From NCBI RefSeq assembly GCF_003261635.1, contig NZ_QFXK01000039.1:434001-498000 (forward strand): a stretch of 64,000 nucleotides of DNA, in the 5' to 3' direction. The number at the start of each line of letters is the position of its first letter. Position 1 is the stretch's first letter. Origin of the DNA: Kribbella monticola. Its GTDB lineage: Bacteria > Actinomycetota > Actinomycetes > Propionibacteriales > Kribbellaceae. The notes below the pieces were generated by a model that did no database searches, was not told the DNA's origin, and worked only from the letters and a program-made list of their open reading frames with translations. The translations under genes and the position numbers were made by a program. This document shows, piece after piece, positions 1 to 8,431 of the stretch.

Positions 1-2
1 CC

Positions 3-866
3 GGCGGCGTGGAGTCGATGAGCCGCGCACCCTGGGTCCTTCCCAAGCCTGACAAAGCCTTCCCCCACGGCAGCATGACCGCGGAGTCGACCTCGCTCGG
101 CTGGCGGCTGGTCAACCCGCGGATGCCGAGGGAGTGGACGATCTCCCTCGGCGAGGCGACGGAACTCCTGGCTGAGCGCTACCACGTCGAACGCGAAGCG
201 CAGGATCTCTTCGCACTGGAGAGTCATGAGAAGGCTGGAAAGGCGTGGGCAGCAGGCCGATTCGACGACGAGGTCGTTCCGTGGGAGCACCTGGCACCCA
301 TCCTTCCTCCCAAGAGTGCCCCGTTGCAGCGAGACGAATCCATCCGCGACGGCGGCACCCCTGAGGTGATGGCGAAGCTCCGGCCGGCGTTCAAAGAGGG
401 CGGCACGGTGACGGCCGGAAACTCGTCGACACTGAACGACGGCGCTTCCGCAGTACTGATTGCCGATGAGACAACCGCACAAGGGCTCGGAATCGCACCG
501 CTGGCGCGCATCGTCAGCCGGGCGGTGCACGCGGTCGAACCGCAGTACTTCGGGATCGGTCCGGTCGAGGCGTCGCGCAAGGCACTGGCGAAGGCCGGGA
601 TCGGCTGGAACGACCTGACGCTCGTCGAGCTGAACGAGGCGTACGCGGCGCAAAGCCTTGCCTGCTTGGGGGAATGGCCCGAGCTGGACCGCGGCAAGGT
701 GAACGTGAACGGCGGAGCAATCGCGCTGGGGCATCCCCTCGGCAGCTCCGGTACCAGGATTCTGACCACGCTCGCGCACGAGTTGCGCCGGCGTGGTGGC
801 GGCTACGGCCTGGCGACGCTGTGCATCGGTGTCGGCCAAGGCCTCGCGATGGTCATCGAGGCATAG
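3..866 (+). CDS. Acetyl-CoA acyltransferase (thiolase), 3' part
   Basis: C-terminal part of a thiolase; the gene begins before the window. The first codons read GGVESMSRAP, a motif found in the interior of thiolases, so the GTG at 9 is not a start. The catalytic His loop (GHPLGSSG, about 725-750) and the second Cys loop (LCIGVGQG, about 819-842) are present, so the active site looks intact. Thiolases cleave 3-ketoacyl-CoA with CoA. Sitting just upstream of a ring-cleavage dioxygenase and an aromatic hydroxylase, with the next gene's ribosome site overlapping its stop, it probably does the last step of an aromatic pathway (beta-ketoadipyl-CoA thiolase, PcaF type). The exact substrate is inference. 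Confidence 0.85.
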   Translation, partial: GGVESMSRAPWVLPKPDKAFPHGSMTAESTSLGWRLVNPRMPREWTISLGEATELLAERYHVEREAQDLFALESHEKAGKAWAAGRFDDEVVPWEHLAPILPPKSAPLQRDESIRDGGTPEVMAKLRPAFKEGGTVTAGNSSTLNDGASAVLIADETTAQGLGIAPLARIVSRAVHAVEPQYFGIGPVEASRKALAKAGIGWNDLTLVELNEAYAAQSLACLGEWPELDRGKVNVNGGAIALGHPLGSSGTRILTTLAHELRRRGGGYGLATLCIGVGQGLAMVIEA

Positions 867-876
867 GAGCAACCGG

Positions 877-1749
877 ATGGACCTGGAAGGCAAAGACCTG
901 ACCGACACGGTGGTGGCGAGCTTCGAGGGCAGCCCTGACGACCGCACGAAGGCCGTGATGGGCGCGCTGGTCCGGCACCTGCACGCGTTCGCCCGGGAAG
1001 TCGACCTGACCGAGGAGGAATGGTTCAAGGGCATCGACTTTCTCACCCGAACCGGACACAAGTCGACCGGCACCCGGCAGGAGTTCGTCCTGTTGTCCGA
1101 TGTGCTGGGCCTGTCGATGCTGACCGTCGGACTCGCCAACCGCACTCCTCCGGGCGTCACCGAGTCGACCGTCTTCGGGCCGTTCTTCGTCGAAGGTTCG
1201 CCGGAGATCGAGCTCGGCGGCGACTTGTCCAACGGGGCTCCCGGACAACCGTGTCTGGTGAGCGGGCGAGTCCTGGACACCAAGGGGCAGCCGATCGCGG
1301 GTGCGCTGGTGGAGACCTGGCAGGCCGACGAAGACGGCTTCTACGACGTACAGAAGGACACCGACGGGCCGCAGAACCGTGGTCACCTGACAACGGATGC
1401 CGACGGCAACTACTCGTTCTGGGCCGTCCGCCCGGTGGCCTATCCGATTCCCGACGACGGGCCGGTCGGCGAGTTGCTCCGGGCCGGTGGCCGTGGGCCG
1501 ATGCGGCCGGCGCACATCCACTTCATGGTCACCGCGCCCGGCTTCTCCCGGCTGATCACGCATGTCTTCGCGGCCGGAGACGAGCATCTACACGACGACG
1601 CCGTGTTCGGCGTGAAGGACTCGCTGATCGCCGAGTTCACCGAGCATCCGGCCGGGACCGCTCCGGACGGCCGCGAGCTCCAGCAGCCTTACAGCACAGT
1701 CCAGTACGACCTGGTGCTCGCGACCACCGAGGAGACGCACGCGCTATGA
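877..1749 (+). CDS. Intradiol ring-cleavage dioxygenase, hydroxyquinol 1,2-dioxygenase type
   Basis: A 290-residue non-heme Fe(III) dioxygenase. The ligands Tyr156, Tyr189, His213 and His215 are visible (FYDV, AYPIPDD, PAHIHF); the 33/24/2 spacing is that of the catechol/hydroxyquinol 1,2-dioxygenase family. An N-terminal helical dimerisation region of about 100 residues precedes the beta-sandwich core. The ATG at 877 is chosen over an upstream in-frame GTG (793) because AGGAG at 865-869 lies 7 bases before it and the extra 28 residues would be coded inside the thiolase gene. The following monooxygenase overlaps its stop (ATGA), indicating one operon. Hydroxyquinol is preferred as substrate because of the phenol-hydroxylase neighbour; catechol remains possible. 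Confidence 0.88.
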   Translation: MDLEGKDLTDTVVASFEGSPDDRTKAVMGALVRHLHAFAREVDLTEEEWFKGIDFLTRTGHKSTGTRQEFVLLSDVLGLSMLTVGLANRTPPGVTESTVFGPFFVEGSPEIELGGDLSNGAPGQPCLVSGRVLDTKGQPIAGALVETWQADEDGFYDVQKDTDGPQNRGHLTTDADGNYSFWAVRPVAYPIPDDGPVGELLRAGGRGPMRPAHIHFMVTAPGFSRLITHVFAAGDEHLHDDAVFGVKDSLIAEFTEHPAGTAPDGRELQQPYSTVQYDLVLATTEETHAL

Positions 1750-3518
1750 CCGAGGGATTCGAGACCGATGTCCTGATCATCGGCAGTGGCCCGGCGGGTG
1801 GGGCCGCCTCGCTCTTCCTGTCCAGCTACGGCGTCGACAACGTCGTACTGACTCGCTACCGCTGGACGGCGAACACCCCGCGCGCCCACATCACCAACCA
1901 GCGCACGGTCGAACTGATGCGCGACATGGGCATCGAGGACGAGATCACCGGCAAGGGGACCTCGCACGAACTGATGGGCCAGACCGCCTTCTGCACCAGC
2001 CTCGCCGGTGAGGAGATCGGCCGGATCCGTACCTGGGGAACGCATCCGCAACGCCTCGCCGACTACACCGAGGCGTCGCCGACGTTGCCGTGCGATCTCC
2101 CGCAGACGCTTTTCGAGCCGATCCTGGTCAGTACGGCGGCGGCTCGCGGCGCCCGGATCCGCTTCGACACGGAGTACTTGTCGCTGACGCAGGACGCGGA
2201 CGGCGTCACCGCGAGAGTCCGGGACCGGCTGAGCGGTTCGGAGTACGAGATCCGGGCGAAGTACCTGATCGGCGCTGACGGCGGGCGGAGCAAAGTTGCC
2301 CAAGACATCGGATTGCCGATGGCGGGCGCGATGGACCTCGAAGGGTCGGTGAACATCGTCTTCGAGGCGGACCTGTCGAAGTACGTCGCGCATCGGCCGA
2401 GCGTGCTCTACTGGGTGCTCCAGCCGGGCGCCCAGATCGGCGGGATCGGCGCCGGCCTGGTCCGGATGGTCCGGCCGTGGAACGAGTGGCTGGTCGTCTG
2501 GGGCTACGACATCAACCAGCCCGCGCCTGTGGTCGATGAGGCGATGGCGACGGAGATCGTGCACAACCTGGTCGGCGACGACAGCATCGACGTCAAGCTC
2601 AAGGGCACGTCGGTCTGGAGCGTCAACCACATGTACGCCGAGCAGACGTCGGCCGGCCGCGTGTTCTGCATGGGCGACGCGATCCACCGGCACCCACCGA
2701 GCAACGGGCTCGGCTCGAACACCTCGATCCAGGACGCCTACAACCTCGCCTGGAAGCTGGCGCTGGTCCTCAAAGGTCAGGCCGCGCCTCAACTGCTCGA
2801 CACGTACGACGCAGAGCGGGCGCCGATCGCCAAGCAGATCGTCGATCGGGCGAACAAGAGCCGCACCCAATTCGGTCAGATCTTCCGGGCGCTCGGGATG
2901 ACGCCCGACGCGCCGGCCGGGCGGACGATCGATTCGCGCAAGGACGACACGGCCGAGGGTGCCGCCCAGCGCGAGGAACTCCGGGAGGCGATCAAGCTCA
3001 AGGACTACGAGTTCAACGCGCACGGCGTCGAGCTCGGGCAGCGCTATCGATCGGCGGCAGTGGTTCCGGACGGTACGCCGGAACCCTTGTACGACAGGGA
3101 TCCCGAGCTCTATTACCACCCGACGACCTGGCCCGGCGCACGCATCCCGCACTGCTGGCTGACCCGCGGGACCGAGACCGTGAGCACGCTCGACGTCGTC
3201 GGCAAGGGCCGTTTCACCTTGCTCAGCGGGATCGGCGGTGACGCCTGGGTCAAAGCCGCGGAACTCGTCTCCGAACGGCTGGGCGTGGGGATCGAGCCCT
3301 TCGTGATCGGTCCCGGCCGCGACCTGGAGGACCTGTACGGCGACTGGGCCCGGCTTCGCGAGATCACGGACACCGGGTGCCTCGTAGTACGGCCTGATGC
3401 TCATATCGCCTACCGGGCAAGCGCTGTCGACGCGGATCCGACCACTGCCCTGACAGAGGCCTTCGAACGACTGCTAGGGCGACGTCAGGATGCGCCAGCT
3501 GTGCGGAGCGACCAGTAA
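1746..3518 (+). CDS. FAD-dependent aromatic monooxygenase (phenol 2-monooxygenase / TfdB-like)
   Basis: A 590-residue class A flavoprotein hydroxylase. It has the dinucleotide-binding GSGPAG at residues 13-18, the DG motif (GADGG, near 176) and the FAD ribityl-binding GD motif (CMGDAIHRHPP, near 307). A C-terminal thioredoxin-like domain fits the phenol hydroxylase / 2,4-dichlorophenol 6-monooxygenase group. The ATG at 1746 overlaps the stop of the dioxygenase, so the two are translationally coupled; a hydroxylase feeding an intradiol dioxygenase suggests resorcinol or a related phenol as the growth substrate. The last 45 bases overlap the convergent amylase-like gene. Family assignment is firm, substrate is not. 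Confidence 0.87.
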   Translation: MTEGFETDVLIIGSGPAGGAASLFLSSYGVDNVVLTRYRWTANTPRAHITNQRTVELMRDMGIEDEITGKGTSHELMGQTAFCTSLAGEEIGRIRTWGTHPQRLADYTEASPTLPCDLPQTLFEPILVSTAAARGARIRFDTEYLSLTQDADGVTARVRDRLSGSEYEIRAKYLIGADGGRSKVAQDIGLPMAGAMDLEGSVNIVFEADLSKYVAHRPSVLYWVLQPGAQIGGIGAGLVRMVRPWNEWLVVWGYDINQPAPVVDEAMATEIVHNLVGDDSIDVKLKGTSVWSVNHMYAEQTSAGRVFCMGDAIHRHPPSNGLGSNTSIQDAYNLAWKLALVLKGQAAPQLLDTYDAERAPIAKQIVDRANKSRTQFGQIFRALGMTPDAPAGRTIDSRKDDTAEGAAQREELREAIKLKDYEFNAHGVELGQRYRSAAVVPDGTPEPLYDRDPELYYHPTTWPGARIPHCWLTRGTETVSTLDVVGKGRFTLLSGIGGDAWVKAAELVSERLGVGIEPFVIGPGRDLEDLYGDWARLREITDTGCLVVRPDAHIAYRASAVDADPTTALTEAFERLLGRRQDAPAVRSDQ

Positions 3519-4739
3519 CGGCTCCTCCGGTAGCGGCGAATGATCTGGTTGGGCAGCGATCACGAGGCCTGCCACTTCGACCGGGAAGTGGTAGGCCTCG
3601 TCGCCGACGTTCAGGAGGAGCAGTAGCTGGCCGCGTGCGTCACCAGATCGCAGCGCGAGCGCCTTGTTCGTCAGGTGAACCACCTTCGTCCGCGACCGTG
3701 TCAGCCACGCGTTGCGACGCCGTACGCCGATCAGTCGCTGGTGCAGCCGGTACGTCGTCCAGTCGGCGTCGGCGAGCTGATCCGGCTTCTCCGGGAACTC
3801 CGGCCGGATGGCGTCGTCGCCACCGACCCGGTCCTCCTTGAGTCCGGTCATCGCCTGCTCGTCGCCGTAGTAGATGCTCGGGATGCCGGCGACACCGAAC
3901 AGGATCGCGAGCGCGTGCCCGAGATGCCGCTCGTCGTCGAGTTTCGTGGCGATCCGGGTGACGTCGTGGTTGCCGACGAACGTCTGCGGCACCATCGGGT
4001 CGACCACCGCCTGGTGCCGCTCCAGCGCGTAGGCGAGCTCGAAGAAGTTGCCGTCGTTCAGCGAACTCCAGATCGCCTTCCACAGCTCGTACTGCGTAAC
4101 CGAGTCGAGCGTGCTCGTCGCGGCATAGCCTGCGTAGTCGCCGTGGATCAGCTCACCGACGAACCAAGCCTCGGGGTAGCGCTCACGCACCTGCGCCAGC
4201 ACGCCCGCCCAGAACTCCGGCGCTACGGCGTACGCCGCGTCGAGACGCCAGCCGTCGATACCGCGCTCGAGCCAGTGGCACATCACGTCGGCGACGTACT
4301 CGCGGACCTCAGGCAGGTCGTGGTTGAGGACCAGCAGGTGCTCATGGCCCTCGAAGTAGACCTGTGCGCCATCGGGGTGGCGGCGGAACCACTCCGGCTT
4401 CGCCGCGAACGATCTCGCGACGTGGTTGAACACGCCGTCCAGAACGACCCGGAGGCCTCGCGCCTTGGCCGCCGCGACGAGCCGGTCGAAGTCGGCGTAA
4501 TCACCCAGCCGGGGATCGATCTGGAAGTGGTCGACCGTGTCGTACCCGTGCGTCTCCGACTCGAAGATCGGACCGAGCAGCAGGCCGGAGCAACCGAGCT
4601 CGATCGCGTAGTCGAGCCAGTTCTCCACACGCGGCAGGCGATGCACGATCCGCCGGCCGGGAGGCGCAGTCTTCTCCGCCCCTACGAACCCCAACGGATA
4701 CACCTGCCACCAGATCGCATGATCAGCCCACAGCGGCAT
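3474..4739 (-). CDS. GH13 alpha-amylase family glycoside hydrolase
   Basis: A 421-residue (beta/alpha)8 alpha-glucan enzyme. GH13 conserved regions are visible: region I DGVFNH (101-106), region II with nucleophile Asp167 (GWRLDAAY), region III with acid/base Glu196 (VGELIHG) and region IV with Asp259 (GNHD). No signal peptide is seen, so it is probably cytoplasmic, hydrolysing or rearranging short malto-oligosaccharides. A GGGAGGAG ribosome site precedes the ATG. It is convergent with, and overlaps by 45 bases, the aromatic operon. No transporter or lacI-type regulator is adjacent, so the specific substrate cannot be called. Confidence 0.88.
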   Translation of the reverse strand: MPLWADHAIWWQVYPLGFVGAEKTAPPGRRIVHRLPRVENWLDYAIELGCSGLLLGPIFESETHGYDTVDHFQIDPRLGDYADFDRLVAAAKARGLRVVLDGVFNHVARSFAAKPEWFRRHPDGAQVYFEGHEHLLVLNHDLPEVREYVADVMCHWLERGIDGWRLDAAYAVAPEFWAGVLAQVRERYPEAWFVGELIHGDYAGYAATSTLDSVTQYELWKAIWSSLNDGNFFELAYALERHQAVVDPMVPQTFVGNHDVTRIATKLDDERHLGHALAILFGVAGIPSIYYGDEQAMTGLKEDRVGGDDAIRPEFPEKPDQLADADWTTYRLHQRLIGVRRRNAWLTRSRTKVVHLTNKALALRSGDARGQLLLLLNVGDEAYHFPVEVAGLVIAAQPDHSPLPEEPLLVAPHSWRILTSP

Positions 4740-4855
4740 CCCAGCTCCTCCCGAACGAGAACACCACAGTAGTCATCCGCCCACGCCGCCCCTGCGTCGC
4801 TGCTCCCCCGCCCCCGCGGAGGACCCCTGAACCACGGGGCGCGCGCAGGTGTGTG

Positions 4856-5128
4856 TCAGCTAGCGGCGTTGAGGAAGGCGGGGTGGGCCTCTTCTACCAG
4901 GGCCACCATTTCGGCGGTTTCGGCTTCCAGGAGTTTCAGGTAGGCGAGGCGGGACTCGTCGGTGCGGGCCGTGGCGGCGGCGGTGGAGATGGCCTGGACG
5001 GTGGCGACCTCGTGGACGAGTGCGCCCCAGATCTCCTGGAGCTGCTCGATGGATGCTGGGCGCGCGTAGGCGACCTGCGGGATCTCGTCGAATTCCGACG
5101 CACGGCGGACATGCAGATTCGAACTCAT
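4856..5128 (-). CDS. Small hypothetical protein (90 aa)
   Basis: A 90-residue, Ala- and Glu-rich, probably helical soluble protein starting MSSNLHVRRASEF. The ATG at 5128 follows a GGGGGC purine run about 8 bases upstream; an in-frame ATG further out (5221) would need 31 more residues of poor composition. No signal peptide, membrane segment or family is recognised. The coding strand is rich in C and A throughout, which in this window is typical of gene 3' ends. It stands alone between the GH13 gene and an ECF sigma operon. Confidence 0.55.
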   Translation of the reverse strand: MSSNLHVRRASEFDEIPQVAYARPASIEQLQEIWGALVHEVATVQAISTAAATARTDESRLAYLKLLEAETAEMVALVEEAHPAFLNAAS

Positions 5129-5204
5129 GGATTGCCCCCATTTGGGAAAAGTTGCCTCAACTGCCTCACAGCTCGAAGAACTCCCCAATCCTTCGTACCT
5201 AGCT

Positions 5205-5269
5205 GCTCCAACGGAGCTCAACCCCTCGGGGTTACGGCCCCTGAGCCGGCAACTTTTCCGGCACCGGCT
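5205..5269. promoter_or_regulatory. Cluster of three inverted repeats upstream of the ECF sigma gene
   Basis: In the 206-base gap between the small gene (start 5128, leftward) and the sigma gene (start 5335) there are three short inverted repeats: GCTCC-3-GGAGC at 5205-5217, AACCCC-2-GGGGTT at 5220-5233, and AGCCGG-14-CCGGCT at 5244-5269. They could be regulator sites or a leader hairpin series for the sigma operon. No convincing -35/-10 pair was found. Confidence 0.3.
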
Positions 5270-5334
5270 GCAACAAGACCGCGCACCGCGGACTCTTACC
5301 CCTTCGACAGCAGTTCGGCGACGGAAGGGTGATC

Positions 5335-5832
5335 GTGAGTGCCGATCTCGAGGAGTTCAGCGAATTCGCCGCCGCGCGCGGTACTCAGCTGTTCCGGATG
5401 GCGTACCTGCTGGCCGGTGACCGCCATGCGGCCGAGGACCTGACCCAGACCACGCTCGGCAAGCTCTACGCCTCCTGGTCCAAGGTCAGCCGGGCCGACA
5501 ACCCGGTCGCCTACAGCCGCACGGTGATGGTTCGCACCTACGTCGCTTCCCAGCGCAGGACGAGGCTGGAGCGACCGACCGCCGAAGTACCGGACAGCGG
5601 CCGGCACGGCGAGGACACCGCCTTGCGACTGACCCTGTTCAGCGCGCTGGCCGAGCTGCCGGGCCGCGACCGGGCGATCGTCGTACTGCGGTACTGGGAG
5701 GACCACAGCGTCGAGGACACCGCCACGATCCTCGGCGTCAGCTCCGGCACGGTCCGAACCAGGAGTCAGCGAGCCCTCGGCAAGTTGCGGCAGCGGCTCG
5801 GTACCGAAATCAGCGAATTGAGTGGGCGATGA
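5335..5832 (+). CDS. RNA polymerase sigma factor, SigE-type ECF subfamily
   Basis: A 165-residue ECF sigma factor. Region 2 (DLTQTTLGKLYASW, about 36-50) binds core polymerase and the -10 element; region 4 carries a helix-turn-helix (ILGVSSGTVRTRSQRALGKLR, about 132-153). The GTG at 5335 is preferred over a GTG at 5329 because GGAAGGG lies 5 bases before it and would abut the earlier one. The following membrane-protein gene is coupled or nearly so, a common sigma/anti-sigma layout. No zinc anti-sigma motif occurs nearby, so control by that protein is inference. Confidence 0.85.
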   Translation: MSADLEEFSEFAAARGTQLFRMAYLLAGDRHAAEDLTQTTLGKLYASWSKVSRADNPVAYSRTVMVRTYVASQRRTRLERPTAEVPDSGRHGEDTALRLTLFSALAELPGRDRAIVVLRYWEDHSVEDTATILGVSSGTVRTRSQRALGKLRQRLGTEISELSGR

Positions 5833-5855
5833 GCCCGGAACCGGAAGGACCCCTG

Positions 5856-6644
5856 ATGGGTTTCGAGACCGAACTCAGCGAGCGGCTGCACGCCGAGACC
5901 GATGACGCCGTTGTCGATCTCGATCAACTTCTCACCGGAAGCGTTGCCTACGGCACCAAGCTCGTACGCCGGCGGCGGGTGACCCGGATCGTCGCGGGTG
6001 CGGCCTGTGTCGCCGCGCTGGGCGGAGCCTTCGCCTACGCCGGGACGCTGAACAATCCCGCCGGCGGCAAGATCCCGCCGGCCGCAACGGTCACCGCGAC
6101 CCGCCCCGAGAAGCAGGTGCCGATCACCCCGCAGGCGGCGCTCGCCGTACTGCTCGAGTTGTTGCCCAACTCCGACCTCGCCATCAACCGGCGCGGGGGC
6201 TTCGACGGCATGAACAAGGTCCGAGGGATCTACGCGACGGCCGACTACGGCACCGCCGTACTGCGGCTTGAGATCGTCAAGAACCCGGTCCCCTACTCGT
6301 GTGCCGCGTACGAAGCCGGCTGCAAGGTGGTTCGCCTTCCGGACGGATCGAAGCTTCGTCTGCTCACCGCGAGCGTGGGCGGTGGTCAAGGCAAGAAGGA
6401 CATCCAGCAACTGCAGGCCAATCTGAGCCGCGAGGACGGGTTCAGCCTCGACCTGATCGCCTACAACAACGCTCCGGCCCAACCGGCCATCACGCTTGCT
6501 CAGTTGCAGGCGATCGCGACCAGCACGCGCTGGCACCCGCGCCTGGACCAGTCCTTCGTTGCCAAGAGCGAACACCTGTTCCGGCCACGCCTGGTCACCG
6601 AACCGTCCGTACCGCAGTCCATCAACTCCCCTGGAGCCAACTGA
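5856..6644 (+). CDS. Single-pass membrane protein, possible anti-sigma partner
   Basis: A 262-residue protein with an acidic N-terminus, an arginine cluster (residues 37-41) and one hydrophobic segment (about 43-60), then an extracytoplasmic domain with no recognised family. The topology (short cytoplasmic N-terminus, one helix, outside domain) and its place right behind an ECF sigma gene suggest an anti-sigma or sensor role, though no ZAS motif (HxxxCxxC) is present. An ATG at 5829 overlaps the sigma stop (ATGA), but the ATG at 5856 has GGAAGGAC 6 bases upstream and is preferred. Its stop overlaps the next ATG by one base. Confidence 0.65.
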   Translation: MGFETELSERLHAETDDAVVDLDQLLTGSVAYGTKLVRRRRVTRIVAGAACVAALGGAFAYAGTLNNPAGGKIPPAATVTATRPEKQVPITPQAALAVLLELLPNSDLAINRRGGFDGMNKVRGIYATADYGTAVLRLEIVKNPVPYSCAAYEAGCKVVRLPDGSKLRLLTASVGGGQGKKDIQQLQANLSREDGFSLDLIAYNNAPAQPAITLAQLQAIATSTRWHPRLDQSFVAKSEHLFRPRLVTEPSVPQSINSPGAN

Positions 6645-7705
6645 TGAAGCTCGCCCTGACCGCAGGCCTGTCCGCCACCGCGTTGATCCTCACCACCGGC
6701 CCTGCGCTCGCGGCAGCTGACGACTGGCACGAAACACCGACCGGAGTGGACGCGCTACTTCCCTACAGCATCTCGACCGGCGGCGGAGCCCTCTGGACCG
6801 TGGGCGCGATCGACACCAGGGACGACTTCCAGCCAGTCGCAGCGCGCTGGGTGAACGGGAAATGGCAGACAACGCCTCAGCCGGCCGGCCACGGTCGACT
6901 GGGCGATGTCGCCGTCAGGACAGCCGACGATGCCTGGGCGGTTGGCGCCCAGTGGGCCCCAGGAGCGCTGTGGTCAGATCTACTCGTCCAGCACTGGAAC
7001 GGGAAGGCGTGGAAGCAGGTCGCCGGCCCCACCCCCGCCAGGGAAGACGGCAGCGAGTTTTACACCGTCGCCATCCAGGGTGGTCAGGTGTGGGCGGCCG
7101 GAAGCGGGCCAGGGCCGACAGAGGGCTCCAGCGAAGGCATCGTCTACCGGTACGACGGGAAACGGTGGATCGGCGTCAACGACGCGATCAGCGCCGCATC
7201 GCTGTTCATCTACGACATCGCCCCGCTCAGCCGCACCAACGTCTGGATCGCTGCCGAGAACGGGATCAAGCACTACGACGGGCAACACTGGAAGGACGCC
7301 GCGCTGCCCGGTGGTCCGTCCCCCGCGGTACATCTGCGCGGTCTCGCAGCGGTCAGCCCGTCCGACATCTGGGCCGTCGGCCATCGAGAAGATCCCGTAC
7401 TACGGAGGCGTCCGCTCGTCTACCACTTCAACGGCAAAGTGTGGTCCGAGGTGTCGACACCTGCTGATTCGGGCGAGCTCTGGTCGGTCAACCTGGTGAA
7501 GGGCCAACCAGTGGCTGTCGGTGAGAGCCCGCGCGGACCGTACTTGTTGCGGATGACCGGGACGGGATTCGTCCGGCAGCCAGACCCAGCCGGAGCAGGC
7601 CTCCTCTTCAGCTCGACCGTCACCGGCGGGCGGCTCTGGATTGCCGGCAAGGCAGCCGACAACACTGCCGCCTACGTCGGCTTCAGCAGGTTGGGTAGTG
7701 GATGA
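6644..7705 (+). CDS. Secreted protein with beta-propeller-like WxVG repeats
   Basis: A 353-residue protein with a signal peptide (residues 1-25, ending PALAAA) and a mature chain of repeated short strands: WTVGAI, AWAVGA, VWAAGS, VWIAAE, IWAVGH, LWIAGK, each followed by a loop and a strand such as VQHWNGKAWKQV or VYRYDGKRW. This periodicity of roughly 50 residues suggests a six- or seven-bladed propeller. Its ATG overlaps the upstream stop (TGATG), making it the third gene of the sigma operon, so it is probably part of that regulon's output or sensing surface. No enzyme motif is seen. Confidence 0.7.
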   Translation: MKLALTAGLSATALILTTGPALAAADDWHETPTGVDALLPYSISTGGGALWTVGAIDTRDDFQPVAARWVNGKWQTTPQPAGHGRLGDVAVRTADDAWAVGAQWAPGALWSDLLVQHWNGKAWKQVAGPTPAREDGSEFYTVAIQGGQVWAAGSGPGPTEGSSEGIVYRYDGKRWIGVNDAISAASLFIYDIAPLSRTNVWIAAENGIKHYDGQHWKDAALPGGPSPAVHLRGLAAVSPSDIWAVGHREDPVLRRRPLVYHFNGKVWSEVSTPADSGELWSVNLVKGQPVAVGESPRGPYLLRMTGTGFVRQPDPAGAGLLFSSTVTGGRLWIAGKAADNTAAYVGFSRLGSG

Positions 7706-7738
7706 CGTTGGATGTGCCTGCGGCTCTAGGGACCCGGG

Positions 7739-8407
7739 CTAGGGCTTTTGACCGAAGGTGTGGCGGCGGATCCAGGCGTGCATCGCGATGGCCGCCGCCG
7801 CGCTGGCGTTGATCGAGCGGGTGGAACCGAACTGGGCGATCGACAGCACATCGGTGCAGATCGCGTGCGCCGCCTCGGTCAGCCCGGGGCCTTCCTGGCC
7901 GAACAGCAGGACGCACGACGGCGGCAGGTCGTACGTCTCCAGCGGGACCGAGCCGGGCAGGTTGTCGATCCCGATCACCGGCAGCTTGCGCTCTTCGGCG
8001 TACGCCGCGAGGCCGGCCAGTTCGGGATGGTGCCGGACATGTTGATAGCGGTCCGTCACCATCGCGCCGCGGCGGTTCCACTTCCGGTTCCCGACGATAT
8101 GCACCTCCTCGGCGAGGAAGGCGTTCGCAGTACGGACAACCGAGCCGATGTTCAGATCGTGCTGCCAGTTCTCGATCGCGACGTGGAACGGGTGCCGATG
8201 CGCGTCGAGATCCTCGACGATCGCCTCCAGCCGCCAGTAGCGGTATTTGTCCACCACGTTGCGCCGATCGCCCGTCGCGAGCAGTTCGGGATCGAGCCGC
8301 GGGTCGTCCGGCAGGTCGCCCTGCCAAGGGCCCACTCCGACCTCCGGCGCGGCGACCAGATCGGTTCCGATCAGGTCGGTTGCGTTCTCGCGATTGGCTT
8401 CCTGCAT
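7739..8407 (-). CDS. TrmH/SpoU family RNA 2'-O-methyltransferase
   Basis: A 222-residue SPOUT-class methyltransferase. The three knot motifs are clear: motif 1 NIGSVVRTAN (86-95), motif 2 LLFGQEGPGL (167-176) and motif 3 SIAQFGSTRSINASAAAA (189-206), which form the S-adenosylmethionine site. Members methylate ribose 2'-OH in tRNA or rRNA. The short N-terminal extension without an L30e-like domain resembles the TrmH-type tRNA enzymes more than the 23S rRNA RlmB type. It is transcribed divergently from a DedA gene across only 24 bases. Confidence 0.87.
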   Translation of the reverse strand: MQEANRENATDLIGTDLVAAPEVGVGPWQGDLPDDPRLDPELLATGDRRNVVDKYRYWRLEAIVEDLDAHRHPFHVAIENWQHDLNIGSVVRTANAFLAEEVHIVGNRKWNRRGAMVTDRYQHVRHHPELAGLAAYAEERKLPVIGIDNLPGSVPLETYDLPPSCVLLFGQEGPGLTEAAHAICTDVLSIAQFGSTRSINASAAAAIAMHAWIRRHTFGQKP

Positions 8408-8431
8408 GGGTCGGGACGCTACCCTGTGGCC
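8408..8431. promoter_or_regulatory. 24-base divergent promoter with overlapping -10 boxes
   Basis: The whole gap between the TrmH ATG (8407, leftward) and the DedA GTG (8432, rightward) is 24 bases. It holds TACCCT at 8420-8425, six bases before the DedA start, and TAGCGT on the other strand at 8421-8416, eight bases before the TrmH start. Both match the actinobacterial -10 pattern TANNNT and share two base pairs. No Shine-Dalgarno is present for either gene, so both transcripts are probably leaderless or nearly so. Confidence 0.5.

Noticed and set aside
1689..3404. 571-codon antisense frame opposite the aromatic monooxygenase
   Set aside because: The plus strand has clear FAD motifs; the antisense frame has none.
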